Positions 31,972-40,524 of a stretch of DNA of 40,524 nt are shown here, piece after piece. The stretch covers positions 1-40,524 of the forward strand of contig CAZTAK010000017.1 in the NCBI GenBank assembly GCA_964611585.1, given 5' to 3'. How positions within the stretch are numbered: the stretch's first letter is position 1; the number at the start of each line of letters is the position of its first letter. Source of the DNA: CAZTAK01 sp964611585. Lineage in GTDB: Bacteria; Pseudomonadota; Alphaproteobacteria; SHVP01. Both the position numbers and the translations under genes were made by a program. Below the pieces are notes generated by a model that was not told the DNA's origin, ran no database searches, and saw nothing but the letters and a program-made list of their open reading frames with translations.

Positions 31972-33201
31972 ATGAACGAACGCCGCACCCAGATAGCCGT
32001 CCTGACCGCATCGGTCCTTTTGATGATGATCGGTTCGGGAGCGATGTTCCTGCTGGTCGTCGCGCTTAAACCGATTGCGGCGGAAATGGGCTGGCCGCGG
32101 TCGGTGCCTTCGATCGCGTACTCGTTGCAGTTTATCGGCACCGGGATCGGGGGTCTGGTCATGGGCCATTGGCTGGACCGTTCCGGCATGGCGATGCCCG
32201 CCGCGCTCGGCGGACTCATGATCGCCGCCGGGACGGTGGTGGCGGGTTTGGCGACAAGCCAGGTCGAATTCTATTTTACCTACGGGATCATGCTCGGCCT
32301 TCTCGGCCAGGCGACCCTGTTCGGGCCGCTCTCGGCGAACATTACCCATTGGTTCGTCCGCCGGCGCGGCATCGCGGTGGGTCTGGTTGCCGGGGGACAG
32401 AGCCTTGCGGGTATCGTCTGGCCGCCGATCTTCCGCTATTTCAACGAAGCCATCGGCTGGCGCGAGACCTTTCTTTGGTTCGGCCTTTTTGCGTTTGCCA
32501 CCATGCTTCCGCTCAGCCTGGTGATGCGGCGGAAGTCGCCAAGTCAGGTCGCAGAGCACAGGCATGGGGCGGCCACGCAACAGACTGACGGCAACGGCAT
32601 GACCGCTTTGGGCGTGTCGCCGGGCACGCTGCAAGCGATCCTGTGTGCGGCGATCGTCGGTTGCTGCATCGCGATGTCGCTTCCGCTTGCGCATCTGGTT
32701 TCTCATGCGACCGACATCGGTATCCCGTTGGCGCGAGCGGCGGAACTGCTGTCGGTCATGCTGATGGCAAGTTTTGTCAGCCGCACCGTTTGCTTGGGTC
32801 TGGTCGCCGATTGGGTCGGCGGCCTGCGCGGCCTGTTCCTGTTTTCTCTGATTCAGGGATTTTCGCTGGTCCTGCTCGCCCTGATGGAGGGGCAGACCGG
32901 CATCTTTATCGTCGCCGTCGTCTACGGGTTGGGCTATGGCGCGATTTTGCCGTCCTATCCTCTTATCCTGCGCGAGTACGTGCCCGCCGTGCAGATAGGC
33001 CGGCGCACCGGCATGGTCCTTCTGTTCGGCACCTTTGGCATGGCGATCGGCGGTTGGCTCGGCGGGCTCGTGTTCGACATGACCGGATCCTATGTGCCGG
33101 CCTTCCTGATCGGGGCCGGCGCCAACGCCGCCAATTTGTTGATTGTGGCGAGCCTGATCCTGCGGGCACGCTCGGGTGCGGCGGCGATAACCGCCGCATA
33201 G
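31972..33201 (+). CDS. Major facilitator superfamily transporter
   Basis: A 409-residue polytopic protein with twelve hydrophobic segments in two halves separated by a charged loop around residues 180-205 (RRKSPSQVAEHRHG). Motif-A-like sequence between helices 2 and 3 reads GLVMGHWLDRSGMAMP, and the second half has RTGMVLLFGTFGMAIGGWLGGLVFD. The N-terminal PIAAEMGWPRSVPSIAYSLQFIGTGIGG resembles the monocarboxylate/oxalate-type MFS group, but substrate cannot be named. It stands alone: ssb upstream and gyrA downstream are housekeeping genes. A possible -10 (TACAGT, 31936-31941) lies 30 bases before the ATG. Confidence 0.85.
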   Translation: MNERRTQIAVLTASVLLMMIGSGAMFLLVVALKPIAAEMGWPRSVPSIAYSLQFIGTGIGGLVMGHWLDRSGMAMPAALGGLMIAAGTVVAGLATSQVEFYFTYGIMLGLLGQATLFGPLSANITHWFVRRRGIAVGLVAGGQSLAGIVWPPIFRYFNEAIGWRETFLWFGLFAFATMLPLSLVMRRKSPSQVAEHRHGAATQQTDGNGMTALGVSPGTLQAILCAAIVGCCIAMSLPLAHLVSHATDIGIPLARAAELLSVMLMASFVSRTVCLGLVADWVGGLRGLFLFSLIQGFSLVLLALMEGQTGIFIVAVVYGLGYGAILPSYPLILREYVPAVQIGRRTGMVLLFGTFGMAIGGWLGGLVFDMTGSYVPAFLIGAGANAANLLIVASLILRARSGAAAITAA

Positions 33202-33538
33202 GGGCCTCGGTTGCGCCCGCTTGGACGTCGGCGCGGCACCAGAATCGGCTCGGGAATCAAGAACGGGCGGGGGCGCCGCGAGGGTCTGCGGCGCGCTCAT
33301 TTTCCGCCTCCTCGGCGTTCTGCACCGGGACTGGATTTGCGCCCATAACTTATTGATATTGCAGCTTAAAAATTGACAATTTCTCTTCGCAAAAGGGTCC
33401 CCCCGAGGCTATAATTGGACTCGCGGCGGGCACCGTTCGGGGTCCGTCGCAGCGTTTGTAAATCGCCTCGCTCGGGGGCCGCAGCCGGCCCCGACTCCGG
33501 CGTCCCCGACAGGCCCCCATCGAGATCCAGCCTCGCCC
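33202..33538. other. Non-coding gap between the MFS gene and gyrA
   Basis: A 337-base gap with no gene I can support. It is more AT-rich around 33340-33420, where the gyrA promoter probably lies. The rest is GC-rich leader without a clear structure. Confidence 0.6.
33386..33415 (+). promoter_or_regulatory. Candidate gyrA promoter
   Basis: A perfect TATAAT at 33410-33415 is preceded after 18 bases by TTCGCA (33386-33391). RNA would start near 33422 and leave a leader of about 117 bases. A perfect TTGACA at 33373-33378 is too far away (31 bases) to act with it. Confidence 0.45.
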
Positions 33539-36349
33539 GTGAGCACCGCAGAAACCGAAGCCCCACCACCGCCGCCACCCGGCAACGACGTTCATCCCGT
33601 CAACATCGAAGAGGAGATGCGGCGCTCCTATCTCGATTACGCCATGAGCGTGATCGTGAGCCGCGCCTTGCCGGATGTCCGTGACGGTCTCAAGCCGGTC
33701 CACCGCCGCATCCTGTTTTCGATGAACGAAAGCGGATTCGACTGGAACAAGCCCTACCGTAAATCCGCCCGCGTCGTCGGCGAAGTGATGGGCAAATACC
33801 ATCCCCATGGCGATCAGGCGATTTACGAGGCAATGGTGCGCATGGCGCAGGTTTTTTCCATGCGACTGCCGCTTCTGGACGGGCAAGGCAACTTCGGGTC
33901 GATGGACGGCGATCCGCCGGCGGCGATGCGTTACACCGAAATCCGCATGGCCCAGACGGCGCATGCCCTGTTGGAAGATATCGGCAAGAACACCGTCGAT
34001 TTTCAGGACAACTACGATTCGACCGCGCGCGAGCCGCGGGTTCTGCCGGCGCGGATTCCGAATCTTCTGGTCAACGGGGCGGGGGGCATCGCCGTCGGCA
34101 TGGCGACCAACATACCGCCCCATAATCTCACGGAAGTGATCGACGCCTGCTGCGCCTACGTCGACGACTCCAACGTGACGGTCGAGGATCTCATGGTCCA
34201 CGTCCAGGGGCCGGATTTTCCCACCGGCGGCATCATCATGGGCCGTGCCGGTATTCGCGACGCCTTCAAGACCGGACGCGGTTCGGTGACCATCCGCGGC
34301 AAGGCCAAGTTCGAAGAGGCGCAAAAAAGCCGGACCGCCATCGTCGTCTCGGAAATCCCGTTCCAGGTCAACAAGTCGCGGTTGGTGGAACAGATCGCGG
34401 ACCTCGCTCGCTCGCGCCGCATTGAGGGCATAGCCGACCTGCGCGACGAATCCGACCGCGACGGTGTGCGCGTGGTGATCGAGGTGGGCCGCGACGTGAA
34501 CGAGCAGGTGGTCCTCAACCAGCTATACCGCTACACGCCGCTGCAAACCAATTTCGGCGTCAACATGCTGGCACTCGACCACGGCCGCCCCGGCATTCTC
34601 AACCTCAAGGAAATGATCGCGGCCTTCGTCGCCTTCCGCGAAGAGGTGATCACGCGGCGAACCAAGCACGACCTCGGCAAGGCGCGGGAACGCGCGCAGG
34701 TGCTGGTCGGCCTGGCGATTGCGGTTGCTAACATCGACGAAGTGATCGCGCTGATCCGCAAGGCGAAAGACCCTGCCACGGCGCGGGCGCAACTGCTCAG
34801 CCGCGACTGGCCGGCCGCTGACGTCGAATCCCTGATCGCCCTGATCGACGAGCCCGGCCGGGGCGTATTCGACAAGAAGTATCGGCTATCGGAAGGACAG
34901 GCCCGCGCGATCCTCGACTTGCGCCTGCAACGTCTGACCGCGCTGGGACGGGACGAGATCGGCGACGAACTCGAGGGCCTTGCCGAAAAGATTCTCGACC
35001 ATCTAGACATCCTCCGCAGCCGCGAACGCCTGATGGCGATTCTGCGCGAAGAACTGGTCGAGATGCGCGGCAAGTTTGGAACCCCGCGCCGTACCGCCAT
35101 CGAGCAAAGTCTAGTTCTGCAGGACGAAGAAGACCTGATCCAGCGCGAAGAGATGGTACTGACCCTCAGCCACACGGGCTACGTCAAGCGGGTACCGCTT
35201 TCGACCTACCGCGCCCAGCGCCGCGGCGGCAAAGGCCGCTCCGGGATGAGTACGCGCGAGGAAGATTTCGTTGCCAAGGTCTTCGTCGTCAACACGCACA
35301 CGCCGCTGCTGTTCTTTTCTACCGCCGGCAAGGTCTACACGATGAAGACTTACCGCCTGCCGCAGGGAACGCCGCAGGCACGCGGCAAGCCGGTGATCAA
35401 TTTGCTGCCGCTGGCCGAAGGCGAATCCATCGCCACCATTCTGCCCCTGCCCGAGGACGAGGCGAGTTGGGGCGAACTCACCGCCGTGTTCGCAACGGCT
35501 CAAGGTATCATTCGGCCAATCAATCTCGGCAAGTTCGATAACGTGCGCACCTCTGGCATCGTTGCCATCAAACTCGCGGCCGGCGACCGGTTGATCGAAG
35601 TCGCCACCGCTACGGATGCGGACGACATTCTGCTTGCCGCGCGCAGCGGAAAATGTTTGCGCTTCGCGATCGAGGGGCTTCGCATTCATGGTGGCCGCGC
35701 GACCGCCGGCGTACGCGGAATGAAGCTGGCCAGTGGGGACGAAGTCATTTCGATGTCGGTGTTGCGGCATGTGAAGATCGACGTCGAAGAACGCGATGCC
35801 TATTTGCGGTATGCGAGTGCGCGGCGCAAATCCGAGGGCGACGCAAAATCGCAAGCACCGGATTCTCCGCTCGCGCCGGAACTGCTCGAATCGCTTGCAG
35901 AAAACGAGCAGTTCATCCTGTCGATCACCGAAAACGGGTATGGCAAACGCACATCCTCCTACGAGTACCGGATTACTGCCCGCGGCGGCCAAGGCATCAT
36001 CAACATCGAAACCTCGGAGCGGAACGGCCCGGTCGTGGCCGCCGGTCCGGTTTCAGATAACGGCCAGATCATGCTGGTTACCGACGCTGGCAAACTGATC
36101 CGCAGCGGCGTTGGTGACATCCGCATCGCCTCACGCAACACCCAGGGCGTAACGCTGTTCAAGACCGCGGAGGGCGAGAAGGTCGTCTCGGCCGCCTGGT
36201 TGATCGAACCGGAAAGCGATTCAGCGCCGGCTGGCCCGGTGCCGAAAGAGGGCGCCGACACAGGGCCGGAGGAGGGCGTCGAACCCGCCGCACCGGACTC
36301 CGATTTGAACGAGGATCCGGGTTCCCCATCGGACGATGACGGTGTATAA
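33539..36349 (+). CDS. gyrA: DNA gyrase subunit A
   Basis: GyrA cuts and rejoins DNA to introduce negative supercoils with GyrB. The 936-residue protein has the catalytic Tyr132 in AAMRYTEIRM, and the GyrA box QRRGGKG near residue 560, which marks gyrase rather than topoisomerase IV. The C-terminal beta-pinwheel contains ENGYGKRTSSYEYR and RGGQGIINIET, with a charged insertion near residues 750-780 and an acidic tail ending DDDGV. In the quinolone region the residues equal to E. coli Ser83 and Asp87 are Gln93 and Glu97. The start is a GTG at 33539 with a weak ribosome site; the Pro-rich N-terminus before EEEMRRSYLDYAMSVIVSRALP is variable. Confidence 0.97.
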   Translation: MSTAETEAPPPPPPGNDVHPVNIEEEMRRSYLDYAMSVIVSRALPDVRDGLKPVHRRILFSMNESGFDWNKPYRKSARVVGEVMGKYHPHGDQAIYEAMVRMAQVFSMRLPLLDGQGNFGSMDGDPPAAMRYTEIRMAQTAHALLEDIGKNTVDFQDNYDSTAREPRVLPARIPNLLVNGAGGIAVGMATNIPPHNLTEVIDACCAYVDDSNVTVEDLMVHVQGPDFPTGGIIMGRAGIRDAFKTGRGSVTIRGKAKFEEAQKSRTAIVVSEIPFQVNKSRLVEQIADLARSRRIEGIADLRDESDRDGVRVVIEVGRDVNEQVVLNQLYRYTPLQTNFGVNMLALDHGRPGILNLKEMIAAFVAFREEVITRRTKHDLGKARERAQVLVGLAIAVANIDEVIALIRKAKDPATARAQLLSRDWPAADVESLIALIDEPGRGVFDKKYRLSEGQARAILDLRLQRLTALGRDEIGDELEGLAEKILDHLDILRSRERLMAILREELVEMRGKFGTPRRTAIEQSLVLQDEEDLIQREEMVLTLSHTGYVKRVPLSTYRAQRRGGKGRSGMSTREEDFVAKVFVVNTHTPLLFFSTAGKVYTMKTYRLPQGTPQARGKPVINLLPLAEGESIATILPLPEDEASWGELTAVFATAQGIIRPINLGKFDNVRTSGIVAIKLAAGDRLIEVATATDADDILLAARSGKCLRFAIEGLRIHGGRATAGVRGMKLASGDEVISMSVLRHVKIDVEERDAYLRYASARRKSEGDAKSQAPDSPLAPELLESLAENEQFILSITENGYGKRTSSYEYRITARGGQGIINIETSERNGPVVAAGPVSDNGQIMLVTDAGKLIRSGVGDIRIASRNTQGVTLFKTAEGEKVVSAAWLIEPESDSAPAGPVPKEGADTGPEEGVEPAAPDSDLNEDPGSPSDDDGV

Positions 36350-36355
36350 CCGGGC

Positions 36356-36372
36356 GCCCCGCCGGCCGGGGC
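36356..36372 (+). terminator. GC hairpin after gyrA
   Basis: GCCCC and GGGGC surround GCCGGCC seven bases after the gyrA stop. There is no T-tract, so it is a weak terminator candidate. Confidence 0.3.
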
Positions 36373-36433
36373 CGCGGATTCCGGGATTTCATTTCCGGTT
36401 CGGCACGCACTTCTAGCAGAGGCAACCTTGAGC

Positions 36434-36943
36434 ATGGAACGAATCGGCGTCTACCCCGGAGCCTTCGATCCCATCACCAACGGCCACACCGACATCATCG
36501 ACCGGGCCACGCGGCTGGTCGACCGGTTGTTGATCGGCGTGGCCCTCAATACCGGCAAGTCGTCGATGTTCGATATCGAAGAGCGTCTCGAAATGGTGCG
36601 TCATGAAATCAGCGCCCGTACCGGCACCAATGGGACCGTCATCGAAGTCAAGCCCATTACAAGCTTGCTGATGCATTTTGCCGAACAACATTTCGCGAAC
36701 ATTATTGTCCGGGGTCTGCGCGCGGTTTCCGATTTCGACTACGAATTTCAGATGGTGGGCATGAACGCCCGCCTCAATCCGTCGATTGAAACTGTTTTTT
36801 TGATGGCCTCGGAATCGCAGCAGTTCATCGCCTCGCGCTTCGTCAAGGAAATAGCGCTACTGGGTGGGGATATCTCCAGCTTCGTGTCGCAAAACGTGGC
36901 TGCCCGCATGGCGGACCGCGTGAAGCAACGATCTCAAGACTGA
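36434..36943 (+). CDS. coaD: Phosphopantetheine adenylyltransferase
   Basis: CoaD makes dephospho-CoA from 4'-phosphopantetheine and ATP, the fourth step of coenzyme A synthesis. The 169-residue product opens MERIGVYPGAFDPITNGH, with the nucleotidyltransferase TxGH motif at 15-18, then the ligand-binding VRGLRAVSDFDYEFQMVGMNARL and the late ISSFVSQNVAARM. I chose ATG 36434, which matches the family N-terminus; an in-frame TTG two codons upstream (36428) is better spaced from AGAGG and may be the true start. Seven bases separate its stop from the cyclophilin gene. Confidence 0.95.
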   Translation: MERIGVYPGAFDPITNGHTDIIDRATRLVDRLLIGVALNTGKSSMFDIEERLEMVRHEISARTGTNGTVIEVKPITSLLMHFAEQHFANIIVRGLRAVSDFDYEFQMVGMNARLNPSIETVFLMASESQQFIASRFVKEIALLGGDISSFVSQNVAARMADRVKQRSQD

Positions 36944-36950
36944 AGACGGG

Positions 36951-37499
36951 GTGCGCAATTTTCTGTTCTTACTGCTCTTGGGGGCAATCATGACGGTTGC
37001 GGCGGATTCGCCCGCGGAGACCGACGGCAACACGCTTTATCTCGATTTGCGTTCCGGCCGCGTGACCATCGAGATGCTGCCCGACTTGGCGCCCCGGCAC
37101 GTCGAGCGAATCAAGGAATTGGTGCGCGAAGGGTTTTACGACGGCCTCAAGTTCCATCGCGTGATCGAGGGCTTTATGGCCCAGACCGGCGACCCCCGGG
37201 GCGACGGCAGCGGCGGTTCGGGCCAACGCCTGCGTGCCGAATTCAACGAAGAATCACACCGCCGCGGAATCGTTTCGATGGCGCGCACGCCGAACCCTGA
37301 CGGTGCCGATTCGCAATTCTTCATCCTGCTCGCCGACCGGCCAGACCTTGACCGGCAGTATACCGTCTGGGGCCGCGTCATCGACGGCATGGAGCACGTC
37401 GACGAGATCAAGCTCGGCGATCCCTACAGAGACGGGCTGGTGCACAACCCCGATATCATTATCCGCATGCGGATGGCGGCGGACATCGAAGGCGATTAG
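36951..37499 (+). CDS. Periplasmic cyclophilin-type peptidyl-prolyl isomerase
   Basis: A 182-residue protein with a signal peptide (MRNFLFLLLLGAIMTVAA, likely cleaved after AADS or nearby) and a compact cyclophilin domain: FHRVIEGFMAQTGDP, with the catalytic Arg, then GSGG, and ARTPNPDGADSQFFILLADRPDLD. It catalyses cis-trans isomerisation of prolyl bonds during periplasmic folding. The start is a GTG at 36951, seven bases after coaD. It has no chaperone-like extension. Confidence 0.9.
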   Translation: MRNFLFLLLLGAIMTVAADSPAETDGNTLYLDLRSGRVTIEMLPDLAPRHVERIKELVREGFYDGLKFHRVIEGFMAQTGDPRGDGSGGSGQRLRAEFNEESHRRGIVSMARTPNPDGADSQFFILLADRPDLDRQYTVWGRVIDGMEHVDEIKLGDPYRDGLVHNPDIIIRMRMAADIEGD

Positions 37500-37646
37500 G
37501 GGCAAGGGCGCCGCCGGTCCGGGCGCCGGATCGTAACAGGCGGCCAGGACCCCGGCCGGACAGCTGTTGCGGGCGTCGGGACCGGGAGAACCGGACACGG
37601 ATACTGACGCTCATCCTCCGCCGTCCGCGGCAAACCCGAATCGCGG

Positions 37647-37658
37647 TATGGTCCGGCG
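37647..37658 (+). promoter_or_regulatory. Possible -10 element of queA, leaderless arrangement
   Basis: TATGGT (37647-37652) followed by CCGGCG and directly by the ATG at 37659. The same -10 plus CGGCC pattern precedes dgt and yajC. No good -35 was found. Confidence 0.35.
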
Positions 37659-38693
37659 ATGAAAGTGACCGACTTCGATTTCGTCCTGCCGGACGGCCGG
37701 ATTGCCCTGCGCCCGGCGCGCCCGCGCGATGCCGCGCGCCTTCTGGTCGTCGGCGAGACCTTGTCGAACCGCTCGGTCCGCGAACTGCCGGTGCTGCTGC
37801 GGCCGGGGGATCTGTTGGTCTTCAACGATACCCGTGTGCTGGCGGCCCGTCTCAGGGGTCTGCGCGGCAAGGTTAAGATCGAAGCCACGTTGTTGAAGCC
37901 CGTGCGCGGCGGGCAGTGGTTCGCGCTGGCCCGGCCCGCCAAACGCCTGCGCCCGGGGAATCGAATCGACTTCGGCAGCGGTGTCGTGGCCGAGGTCGTG
38001 GCGCGGGGCGAGGGCGGGGCGGTCACGCTCGATTTCGCCTGCGATGATCGTGCTGTGACGGCGGCGCTGGAGCGGATCGGCGAGATGCCGCTGCCGCCCT
38101 ATATCGCGCGCACCCGTGTCGCGGATGCGCAGGACCTGAACGACTATCAGACTGTCTACGCTCGTGCGGCGGGCGCCGTGGCGGCGCCGACGGCGGGGCT
38201 CCATTTCACCCCGGAGCTGATGGCGGCGCTGGAGGCGGCCGGGATCAGCGCCGCAATGGTGACTTTGCATGTGGGCGCCGGAACCTTCCTGCCGGTGAAA
38301 TCCGAACGCACCGAAGATCACGTCATGCACGCCGAGAGCGGCGAAATCAGCGAAGCGGCGGCGGCGCAAATCAACCAGGCGCGCGCGGCGGGCGGGCGCA
38401 TCGTCGCGGTCGGCACCACGAGTCTGCGGCTTCTCGAATCGGCGGCCGATGAAGGGGGCAACGCGCGCCCCTTTGTCGGCGAAACCAATCTGTACATTAC
38501 CCCGGGATATGTCTTCCAGGCGGTCGATCTATTGATGACGAATTTTCATCTTCCGCGTTCGACCCTGTTCATGCTTGTCTGCGCCTTTGCTGGGACCGCG
38601 CGTATGAAATCGGCTTACGCCCACGCTATCGAAAACAACTACCGGTTCTATTCCTACGGCGACGCCTGCCTCCTGGGGTGTGCTCCTTCATGA
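37659..38693 (+). CDS. queA: S-adenosylmethionine:tRNA ribosyltransferase-isomerase
   Basis: QueA adds a ribosyl group from SAM to preQ1 in tRNA to form epoxyqueuosine. The 344-residue protein has LLVFNDTRVLAARLRG (about 52-67), YQTVYARAAGAVAAPTAGLHFTPEL, HVGAGTFLPVK, GTTSLRLLESAA and the terminal TNFHLPRSTLFMLVCAFAG...YRFYSYGDACLL. The stop overlaps the tgt ATG (ATGA), so the two queuosine enzymes are coupled. No preQ1 riboswitch is visible upstream; the probable mRNA is leaderless. Confidence 0.96.
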   Translation: MKVTDFDFVLPDGRIALRPARPRDAARLLVVGETLSNRSVRELPVLLRPGDLLVFNDTRVLAARLRGLRGKVKIEATLLKPVRGGQWFALARPAKRLRPGNRIDFGSGVVAEVVARGEGGAVTLDFACDDRAVTAALERIGEMPLPPYIARTRVADAQDLNDYQTVYARAAGAVAAPTAGLHFTPELMAALEAAGISAAMVTLHVGAGTFLPVKSERTEDHVMHAESGEISEAAAAQINQARAAGGRIVAVGTTSLRLLESAADEGGNARPFVGETNLYITPGYVFQAVDLLMTNFHLPRSTLFMLVCAFAGTARMKSAYAHAIENNYRFYSYGDACLLGCAPS

Positions 38694-39826
38694 CGGAAAA
38701 AACCGCGTTGACCTTTCGGATCGATGCGCACGACGGCGCGGCGCGCACCGGCGTCCTCGAAACCGGCCGTGGCGCAATTGCGACGCCCTCCTTCATGCCG
38801 GTCGGAACCGCCGCGACGGTGAAGGCAATGCTGCCCGGTTCGGTCGCCGATACCGGCGCCGATATTCTGTTGTGCAACACCTATCACCTGATGTTGCGCC
38901 CCGGCGCCGAGGAGGTCGCCGCATTGGGCGGGCTTCATGATTTCATGCACTGGGAGCGGCCGATCTTGACCGATTCCGGGGGCTATCAGGTCATGTCGCT
39001 CGCCGCCCTTCGCACCGTAAGCGAAGACGGCGTCACCTTTCGATCTCATCTCGACGGCAGTTCCCATGTGCTGACGCCGGAACGGTGCATGGAAATCCAG
39101 GTCTTGCTCGATACCGATATCGCCATGGTTCTCGATGAATGTACGCCCTACCCGGCGACGGTGGACGAGGTGCGGCGTTCGATGGAACTCTCGATGCGCT
39201 GGGCCCAACGTTCGAAAGCGGCTTGGCTTCACGGTGCTGGCAAGGGCCTGTTCGGTATCGTCCAGGGCAGCGTCTATCCGGATTTGAGAGGGCAATCGGC
39301 GGCGGCGCTCACCGCCATCGGTTTCGACGGCTACGCCATCGGCGGTCTCGCGGTCGGCGAAGATCAGGCGCAGATGTTCCAGACCCTTGAAGCCACAGTG
39401 CCGCATCTGACCGCCGACGCGCCGCGCTACCTGATGGGGGTCGGGAAACCGGACGACATCGTCGGCGCCGTCGTCCGCGGCATCGACATGTTCGATTGCG
39501 TGCTGCCGACGCGCTCGGGCCGGACCGGTCAGGCGTTCACCCGCCGTGGATCCGTCAATCTGCGCAACGCGCGCCATGCCGCCGATCCGCGTCCGCTGGA
39601 TGAGACCTGCCTGTGCCCGGCTTGCACCGGATACAGCCGCGCCTACCTGCATCACCTGATCAAGGCGAAGGAGATTCTGGGGGCGATGCTGCTGACCTGG
39701 CACAACCTGACCTTCTATCAGGACTTGATGGCCGGGTTGCGGGGCGCCATCGCGGTCCGGAGCCTTCCCGAATATGTGGTGGAATTCAAAGAGTTGCAGG
39801 GCGGGGGCGACTTGGCGCCGGGCTGA
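38690..39826 (+). CDS. tgt: tRNA-guanine transglycosylase
   Basis: Tgt exchanges guanine 34 for preQ1 in tRNAs with GUN anticodons, the step before QueA. The 378-residue protein has the base-binding DSGGYQVMSL with Asp95, GGLAVGED, the nucleophile region DCVLPTRSGRTG (Asp near 269), and the zinc site CLCPACTGYSRAYLHHLIKAKE. The ATG at 38690 overlaps the queA stop; earlier in-frame codons would lie within queA. No clear terminator follows. Confidence 0.96.
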   Translation: MTEKTALTFRIDAHDGAARTGVLETGRGAIATPSFMPVGTAATVKAMLPGSVADTGADILLCNTYHLMLRPGAEEVAALGGLHDFMHWERPILTDSGGYQVMSLAALRTVSEDGVTFRSHLDGSSHVLTPERCMEIQVLLDTDIAMVLDECTPYPATVDEVRRSMELSMRWAQRSKAAWLHGAGKGLFGIVQGSVYPDLRGQSAAALTAIGFDGYAIGGLAVGEDQAQMFQTLEATVPHLTADAPRYLMGVGKPDDIVGAVVRGIDMFDCVLPTRSGRTGQAFTRRGSVNLRNARHAADPRPLDETCLCPACTGYSRAYLHHLIKAKEILGAMLLTWHNLTFYQDLMAGLRGAIAVRSLPEYVVEFKELQGGGDLAPG

Positions 39827-40442
39827 TCCGGGGTTCACGGTTCTTGGCTCGAATTGGCAGGTTCATATTTTTCTGAACGTTGTCAGCTTCCCCGCTCGCA
39901 CGGAGCCGCCGTGACCAAATTCGCAACCCACGCCATACATGCCATCCGCGATCATGACGAATTGGCGCGTGAGAGTTCTTTGCGCAAACCGATGGTGCCC
40001 GTTGCTCACGATCTCTTGGCGATGAAGCCGGAACCGTATGAAGCTCGCGTCAAGCCCCGATTCGGGCGCGATCCCAACCGATTGCCGAAAGATCGCCACG
40101 AAACTCGAAGGGCGATGGAGGAAGCTGGATTCAATCGAGCCGGGAACTCGTTTCGCCGCACGACCCAGGAAATGATGTTCGATTCGATCGGCGAAAGCAT
40201 CGAGCGTCAGCTTGCGTCGGCGCGACGGGGGCTGAGGCCCTGCCGCTCCGGCGGCCGCCCGCAATTAGGTCTGGAAAGGCGCGCGCGTTGACCCCCGCCA
40301 CTGCCCCCGCTAAAAAGGCGCACCCGTGGTCTGGATTTGCCGGGAGGCGGGTGGGGGCCAACGGGTTCGACCGGCCGTTTGTTGACCCGCCCCGCAGCGC
40401 CGAGCGGTCCGAGGCCGAAAGAGCGTTGATAACCAATGGTAT
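39827..40442. other. Mostly non-coding gap between tgt and tRNA-Lys
   Basis: A 616-base gap that contains at most one weak ORF (39911-40291). I see no terminator, repeat or RNA other than the tRNA at its right end. Confidence 0.5.
39911..40291 (+). CDS. Doubtful hypothetical ORF
   Basis: From a GTG at 39911 the frame stays open for 126 codons. The product is strongly charged, for example KPEPYEARVKPRFGRDPNRL and FRRTTQEMMFDSIGESIERQL, with no signal peptide or membrane helix. I do not recognise the family, and the last ~25 residues (RSGGRPQLGLERRAR) look like translated non-coding DNA. The opposite strand is also open here (39863-40264), which is common in GC-rich sequence. It may be a small recently acquired gene or nothing. 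Confidence 0.25.
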   Translation: MTKFATHAIHAIRDHDELARESSLRKPMVPVAHDLLAMKPEPYEARVKPRFGRDPNRLPKDRHETRRAMEEAGFNRAGNSFRRTTQEMMFDSIGESIERQLASARRGLRPCRSGGRPQLGLERRAR

Positions 40443-40518
40443 GGGCGCGTAGCTCAGTCGGCAGAGCAACTGACTTTTAATCAGTGGGTCACAGGTTCGA
40501 TTCCTGTCGCGCCTACCA
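40443..40518 (+). tRNA. tRNA-Lys (anticodon UUU)
   Basis: A complete cloverleaf with encoded CCA. The D arm is GCTCAGTCGGCAGAGC; the anticodon stem ACTGA/TCAGT holds loop CTTTTAA with TTT at 40476-40478; the T arm is ACAGG-TTCGATT-CCTGT. Acceptor GGGCGCG pairs with CGCGCCT, so the first pair is G-U. The discriminator is A, followed by CCA (40516-40518). Confidence 0.96.
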
Positions 40519-40524
40519 ATCAAA

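Noticed and set aside
33373..33415. Perfect TTGACA and perfect TATAAT as one gyrA promoter
   Set aside because: The spacing is 31 bases, far from the 16-18 needed; TTCGCA at 33386 is the better partner for TATAAT.
37500..37658. preQ1 riboswitch before queA-tgt
   Set aside because: The gap has no compact H-type pseudoknot or A-rich tail, and the likely transcript starts at the ATG itself.
40131..40523. 130-codon minus-strand frame at the right edge
   Set aside because: Its first ~25 residues (RDRNRTCDPLIKSQLLCRLS) are a translation of the antisense of tRNA-Lys, a classic false protein.

Overview
The window is a GC-rich, densely coded stretch of an alphaproteobacterial chromosome, most likely from a Rhodospirillales-like lineage. 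The evidence is protein similarity and gene order: erpA, dgt-argS-SPOR-nagZ-M50-scpAB, tatABC-serS-surE-pcm-nlpD, a DUF815 ATPase divergent from yajC-secD-secF, an Mth938 protein and a phytoene-synthase-like protein beside secF, ssb divergent from uvrA, gyrA-coaD-cyclophilin, and queA-tgt. Nearly everything is core genome. No prophage, insertion sequence, CRISPR array or plasmid function is visible. All names come from reading translations and motifs; no database was searched.

Layout. Bases 1-2076 (minus strand) hold erpA, xthA and the first 278 codons of an FkbM-type methyltransferase that runs off the left edge. Bases 2199-9558 (plus) form one tight run, dgt-argS-SPOR protein-nagZ-M50 protease-scpA-scpB, with start and stop codons overlapping at most junctions; it joins nucleotide and aminoacyl-tRNA metabolism, cell-wall recycling and chromosome condensation. 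A 521-base non-coding gap follows, with a dispersed 130-base repeat and a striking 20-base inverted repeat in front of a ferric-iron ABC transporter (10080-14042). Next come tatABC, serS, surE, pcm and a degenerate LytM lipoprotein (14169-19833), which converges on and overlaps the DUF815 ATPase gene. The Sec accessory operon yajC-secD-secF-Mth938 (20796-24231) faces a phytoene-synthase-like gene that lacks the first aspartate-rich motif of true synthases. These last two resemble the mitochondrial complex I assembly factors NDUFAF3 and NDUFAF6.

Bases 25314-33201 hold a PuuD-type membrane domain with a strong terminator, trmFO (minus), a small membrane protein, the second copy of the 130-base repeat, uvrA (minus) with a 90-residue histone-H1-like tail, ssb and an MFS transporter. 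Bases 33539-39826 hold gyrA, coaD, a periplasmic cyclophilin, queA and tgt. The last 600 bases contain only a doubtful small ORF and a tRNA-Lys(UUU).

I found no obviously new multi-gene system. The items most worth a second look are regulatory or small-scale: the two copies of the 130-base structured repeat; the paired palindromes before the iron operon; a recurrent -10 plus CGGCC discriminator pattern that puts several starts at or near a leaderless position; the in-frame insertion in SerRS; the basic tail of UvrA; and the complex-I-factor pair next to SecDF.
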